DNA from: Berberis thunbergii
Taxonomy: Eukaryota; Streptophyta; Magnoliopsida; Ranunculales; Berberidaceae
Assembly: GCA_003290165.1 (NCBI GenBank)
Contig: QNQO01005893.1
Coordinates: 104,730-168,729 of the forward strand
Length of the DNA: 64,000 nt
Direction: 5' to 3'
The notes beneath the pieces were generated by a model that was given only the letters and a program-made list of their open reading frames with translations, did no database searches and was not told the origin of the DNA. Made by a program: the position numbers and the translations under genes. Shown one piece after another: positions 59,217 through 64,000 of this stretch (position 1 is its first letter; the number at the start of each line of letters is the position of its first letter).

Positions 59217-61127
59217 TGTTAGTGTTTCGATTATTAAATTTTATAGTAATTATTTCATTTTCATGTCTTTGTAGGAATTTGAGCGTGAACGATGAAAATC
59301 GTATTAAGGCGACAATTTAAGGAATGACAAGTGGTCGATTCTAGCGGTGGTACAAACAGATGGTCACATATCCAAACCCTTAAAACCCAAAACCAAACCC
59401 ATAACTTAAATCCAAAACCTAACCCATACACCCAAACCCAAGCAAACCCAAATGCATTTCCCTCAATTATCCAATATTATGATTTGTTTTGCCTTAAATC
59501 ACTCATTGAACCCTTCCCCTTAACTTGTCCATATTCACTTTTTTAATTATCTATAAATACAAGATTAATTAATGAGAAAAGGGAAGAGAGAAGGGAAAAT
59601 AAATAAATAAAATTAAGCCTCTTCTCACAAAGTGATTTTCATCACAACCCCTCAATACCATCTCTTCACCGTATCCCCTCACTGTGATTTTCATCACACA
59701 ACACCATCCACAAACACACTCCTCCACTGTCCTCACCTGTCTCACTCCCACCTCGCCACCAAGCTCCGCCTTCGTCACAACCGCGACCACCATGAAACAG
59801 GGGCGTGACAACCCTTTCTCATGTCAAACTTTTACTCCGCCACCACTCTATGTCCCTCTCCCTGTCCGTCATCCATCAACCACCATCATTCGATCACCTC
59901 CCACCATCTCCAGACAGCACATCGCGAGCCACAGACTGCCTAGCGACAGAACAGATTCATCCACCATCATCACCGCGACTCTGTTCCGCCTCGCCACAGA
60001 GCCAGCCAGTTGCGACCCTCCTTCCTGTCTCCATCTCTCACGGCCTCTTTCGTCTTGACCTCCTTCCTGTCTCCATCTCTCACGGCACCAGCACAGAGCG
60101 GCTCGTCCGCGACACACCACCACCGCGACAACCGAAACAGGACAGCGACATTTCTCTGTTTTTGTTTTTTTTCGCATCTCACTTTCTCGTTATTGTTTCC
60201 TCACCTTCTCTCTCTTTTGCAGGTTACAGATTCATTTGGGAGGACAAAGACGCTCGCGAGGGAGCACGGAGGAAGGCGGAGCAGCGCAGAGCGCGACTGT
60301 GCATCTGGCGGGAGAATGAGTCAAAATTTTATTTTTGGCTATTCACACCCTCGAATTTGCTGAGTACCACCACAGAGAGTTTTGAGAACATTTTTCTCGG
60401 GATTCGTATTTGGACCACTTGCTGATCTTCTGAGTACCACCACATCGAGTTTGCGTCAAACCAAAGGGATTGCATAATTCATTTTGATTTATTTTACTGA
60501 ATTGTGGTGCGTAATTGTTACAATTATTTCTGAATTTTTTATAAATTGTTTTCACCTTTTCATGTTCGAAAAATTAAACTTGATATGTTTGGTAGTTAGA
60601 CTTACCCTTTATCAATTCAAAGCATGTCCTAAAAATATTAAGCTTAAACTTTGATTAAGTGTTCACTAACAAGACAATACTTGGTAAGAGCATATTTGCT
60701 TGAAATAATTTGTTAATATTTGATATAAACATGATATAATTTGAATTGGATTTTAAGGATCACATATTCGGTGTAAGCAAGAGATTCTCATCCCTAAAGC
60801 TTCTCGTTTAAATTTTCAGTAATTTAGATTTAAAATATTTTTGCTAACTCATTGGTGAATCCAAGCCCACAAAAATCCATTTTTCCATCTTTTTCTTTTA
60901 TTTATTTTATTTTTTTAACTTATTTTTAGTTTGTTTTAAAATGTTGTAACCCCATTTTCTCTAAAATTAGTTTAGATAATTTTTAAAATTCAATTTAATC
61001 CACCTTCCTCGTGGGATCGACCCGTACTTGTCGTTGTCTACCAGTTTGACAACGTGCACTTGCGGTTATTACAAGTGGTGTTAAATTAGCCAATTAATTT
61101 AGGTTAATAAAAAACTCGCAACAAGGT
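59217..61127 (+). repeat. Probable Athila-like LTR (about 1.9 kb)
   Basis: The 3' part has the layout typical of Athila/Tat 5' LTR ends: CTCGTGGGATCGACCCGTAC, then CTTGTCGTTGTCTACC, GTGCACTTGCGG and a terminal CA shortly before the primer-binding site at 61,130. A TG at 59,217 (TGTTAGTGTTTCGATT) is the most likely start but is not proven by a second LTR. A 206-codon open frame (59,805-60,425) lies in a Ser/Pro-rich stretch with a 42-bp tandem duplication (60,018 and 60,060, CCTTCCTGTCTCCATCTCTC); I treat it as non-genic. Confidence 0.55.
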
Positions 61128-61129
61128 TT

Positions 61130-61147
61130 TGGTGTCGTTGCCGAGGA
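61130..61147 (+). other. Primer-binding site of the Athila-like element
   Basis: TGGTGTCGTTGCCGAGGA differs at two positions from TGGCGCCGTTGCCGGGGA, the site complementary to the tRNA 3' end that is usual in Athila/Tat elements. It lies a few bases after the LTR end, as expected. Confidence 0.7.
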
Positions 61148-63159
61148 AGGTAGCAGGGTGTAATTGAATTTAAGATTTATTTCACTAATTTAAAATAAAT
61201 AAATAAAAAATTAATTTAAAAAAAATTATTATTATTTTATAAGTTCTTTTTACACTCATTTTGTGTTTGATTTTTCAAATTACATGCTTATCGAGGAAAT
61301 TGGACGATCCTGGCAAAACATCAAGCAAAGTTTTTTTATTTTTTATTTTGTGAGAAGAGTTTTAATTTTATTTTCACCTCGTTTTACAAGTGTGTGGTGT
61401 AAAACTCTTACTGTTTTCATTTTGTTTAATCACAAAAAAAAACCCAAACTTTTCTAAGTCAAAAGAAATTCCAGGGAAACAATTTTAATTGTACCCAATA
61501 ATTTCTTGTGATTTAGAAATCTGACTTCTAAGGCCAAGACCAGTAAATTTATTTTGCATGTGCTTGTGTGTTGAATGAAACGGATAAAAAGAAGTCGGAC
61601 ATTTTTTTGAATTGTGCTAACTTTTTGTGCAGATTGTAATACGCACACTGTAAGTACTTCTATCACATGCAACGTATTAGCGACCCGGGTGCTTTGTTGT
61701 AATTGTTTGACAATATGTGATTGATTGTTTAATTTCTGTAATTGTGGATGCTAAACTTTAGTAATTCATAATAAACAGACTCAGCTTTCTAAATAGAAAC
61801 TGGTGGGACTTGATATCCCCATCTCATCACTCCAATTGTGTGCAACCAATAGCCAAACATAATTAAAATCAATTAGCAAGTTAGATAGAGCAATTTTTAG
61901 GTACGGTGTTCATAGGACAACCAATACCAAGGTGAATCCAAAATTTTTTGTGTTGACCAAAGGTAAAAGTGACGATGGGTTTAATCATTCAATGAACTCC
62001 GAGTGCCACTGCCACAAGGGTAATTTACCTGGTACGCCAAGTCATAAGTAAGTTACGATCCACAAGAAGGATTGGTGTAACCTAATAGTTTTGGGTTAGG
62101 AACCACAAGCCTCAAAGGTGTAACATCTTAACATCACATTATCTCACAATCTATTGGCTTACAGAGCGGGTAGCACCAAGGAAGTACTTAATGGACCGGC
62201 CATGTGACCTCCTGTCTCTTGTGCCAGTAATCCCGGTTTCTTTGAAACAAACTCTAGCCTACATGAATTTGAACTTTGTGGTGTAAAGTATACACTCTTA
62301 GGATCATCTTGTAGCACCCATTGCTCTGATATAAAGACTACATAAGAAATAATTTGTCCCCCAAAGATAAAAAGATAATTAATATCAAAAAACACTGATT
62401 GCTTAGTGAGGCATTTTTTTCTTGTGCATCAATTGGTTGCTGATTGTGTTTGAGTCTATGCGTGATTTTTTAAGGTTAGTAAACATTTCAAACCTCATTT
62501 GGTTCAGACCTGTTTATGCGTCTTTGGAACGGAATTCAAGAGTAGACTAATTCGAGAGGATCCTGTAGAGTTGTGTGAAGTCCCCATTGACCTTCTAGAA
62601 TCTTTCTCGTTGTCGAGTGAAACCACTAAAATGGCTGGGGAGAGAGCATTTAAGGATCCCTATCTTTGAGCGAAAACCATCTATTATCCACATTTTGCCT
62701 TTTTTATGGTCTAGAAAAAAAAAATCCCTATTTTTATGTCAAAGAGTTTTCTTGACATTTGTGGTACTCTGAAATATCCCAATTTTTCTGATGATTCAGT
62801 TCCGTCTTAGGATGTTCCCCTTATTCTTATAAAAGATAGGGCCGAAAGTCATAGGTTTAAACTCCTCTAGAAACACTAGAACCCATTGACACTTGAGAAT
62901 GCTCTATCAGGAAAAATTTTTTACAATATTTTCCTGTTCATAAACAAATAGCCATCCGAAAAGATATATCTAATTTTAAACAGAAAGAGGGGTGAGATTT
63001 CCTTTGAATGTTGGGAAAGATTTAATGAACACTCATTGCTAGGTGTCCCCATCACAACTTTGAAAAGTGGCGCTTGGTTCAATACTTTCAGACGCGTTAA
63101 CCCCCTCAAAACTGTCGAATGATTTGACGCCAACTAGTGGTGGAGTCACTTATGAAGAT
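61148..63159. other. Downstream of the Athila-like LTR, no gene recognised
   Basis: AT-rich leader-like DNA (61,150-61,260) is followed by sequence without recognisable gag. The stretch 61,770-62,400 has intermediate GC content, and on the minus strand TATCAGAGCAATGGGTGC (about 62,314-62,331) resembles an initiator-Met primer-binding site of another LTR element. 62,400-63,159 is unassigned. Confidence 0.35.
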
Positions 63160-64000
63160 GAGTGCGAGGTACCATAATAACGACAAACTGATGATGTTTG
63201 ATCAACAAAATAAGTTCGTTTGTGCTTAACAAAGAAAGAAAACTCGTTTGTACGTTGTAGGCTCAATTGGAGGCCAATTTGGTGCAATCTGAGAATACAA
63301 GGATTTAAGTGACCAAATGGACTCCGTTTGACTTCGAACCTCACGAGGTACCATAATAATGACAAATGGAAGATGTTTGATTCAACAAAATTGTTCGTTT
63401 GTCTTTAACAAATAAGGAAAACTCACTTGTACGTTGTATGCTCAATTTGAGGCCAATTTAGATGCAATCCGAGTATACAAGGATTTGAAGGATCAAATGG
63501 ACTCCGTTTAATTTATAACCTTGTGTGGTACAGTTATAAGGACAAATGGAACATGTTTGACTCAATAAATCGGTTTGGTTGTGCTTAACAAAAAAAGAAA
63601 AACTCGTTTGCACGTTGTAGGCTCAATTGGAGGCGATTTGGGTGAAATCCGAGAATACAAAGATTCGAGGGACCAAATGGACTCCGTTTGACTTCTAACC
63701 TTGTGTGATACAGTAATTAGGACAAATGGAACATGTTTGAATAAACAAATTGGTTTGGTTGTGCTTAACTAAGAAGGAAAACTCGTTTGTACGTGTAGGC
63801 TCAATTGGAGGCAAATTCGGTTGCAATCCGTGAATACAAGGATTTGAGTGATAAAATGGACTCAGTTTGACTTCTAACCTTGGTGAGGTGCCATAATAAT
63901 GACAAATGGAACATATTTGACTCAACAAACAAGTTCTGGTTGAGCTTACAAAGAAAGAAAACTCGTTTGTAACGTTGTAGCTCAATTGAGGCCAGTTTTG
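63160..64000. repeat. Tandem satellite of about 180 bp, runs off the right edge
   Basis: Nearly five monomers; the landmark (G/A)TACCATAATAATGACAAATGG or its variants lies at 63,169, 63,349, 63,529, 63,708 and 63,887, intervals 179-180 bp. Each copy shares AAAACTCGTTTGTACGTTG, GGCTCAATTGGAGGC, TACAAGGATTTGAG and CAAATGGACTCCGTTTGA. Copies differ by many substitutions and small indels. A monomer near 180 bp is the size usual for plant centromeric or heterochromatic satellites; no evidence here places it at a centromere. Confidence 0.9.

Noticed and set aside
62300..62345. Minus-strand Met-tRNA primer-binding site of an LTR element
   Set aside because: Only about 12 bases match, with a mismatch in the core, and no LTR pair was found; mentioned under the region but not called as an element.

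Overview
The window is nuclear DNA of a land plant, probably an angiosperm. Spliceosomal GT-AG introns, plant-type gene fragments (fatty acyl-CoA reductase, plant 6-phosphofructo-2-kinase, XCT, phosphatidylserine synthase), CACTA, hAT and Ty3/gypsy Tat/Athila-type elements and plant 18S-5.8S-25S sequence all point there. I cannot name the species. I find no intact host gene: the window is a decayed 45S ribosomal DNA array with several generations of transposons in it.

rDNA skeleton. Two 18S copies (10,689-12,336 and 47,205-49,014), two 5.8S/ITS2 remnants and four 25S pieces (12,731-15,294; 31,356-32,780; 35,919-37,210; 51,178-52,288) all lie on the + strand and carry many substitutions and deletions. 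Between them are four diverged intergenic spacers (3,620-10,688; 15,295-19,662; 32,781-35,322; 37,211-47,204). They share a module order: P1, an array of a 12-bp self-complementary unit; T, tandem repeats of about 172 bp; an AT-rich plus single-copy stretch; P2, a second palindromic array of opposite polarity; G, repeats of about 248 bp alternating with a spacer of about 390 bp; then the 5' external transcribed spacer. Some units have lost modules or been joined illegitimately (15,294; 31,356; 35,919).

Mobile elements. (i) The right end of a CACTA element (1-3,515, with a second terminus at 3,616) carries a fragment of the chaperonin gene CCT8. (ii) A complete 11.7-kb non-autonomous CACTA element (19,663-31,340) has 13-bp terminal inverted repeats, a TCT target duplication and a paralogous empty site at 45,582-45,600. 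It carries fragments of at least eight, perhaps nine, unrelated host genes, all in one orientation and with introns: a Raf/HT1-like kinase, a fatty acyl-CoA reductase, a plasma-membrane H+-ATPase, 6-phosphofructo-2-kinase, an ABCB transporter, XCT/XAP5, a possible PITP, phosphatidylserine synthase and a DEAH-box helicase. (iii) An LTR element (39,847-44,582) carries a gypsy-type 'transposase'-like/coiled-coil reading frame and no recognisable pol. (iv) A 5'-truncated Tat-lineage Ty3/gypsy element (52,289 to about 58,700) has a broken pol, eight tandem repeats of about 178 bp and an antisense extra ORF. (v) A 664-bp hAT-like foldback element (49,334-49,997) sits inside an insertion that splits ITS1/5.8S. 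(vi) An Athila-like LTR with its primer-binding site lies near 59,217-61,147. The right edge (63,160-64,000) enters a satellite of about 180 bp.

The most interesting items are the multi-gene CACTA element with its uniform capture polarity, and the rDNA-spacer arrays built from two alternating 6-bp palindromes (CCATGG and AACGTT), which happen to be open in all six reading frames.
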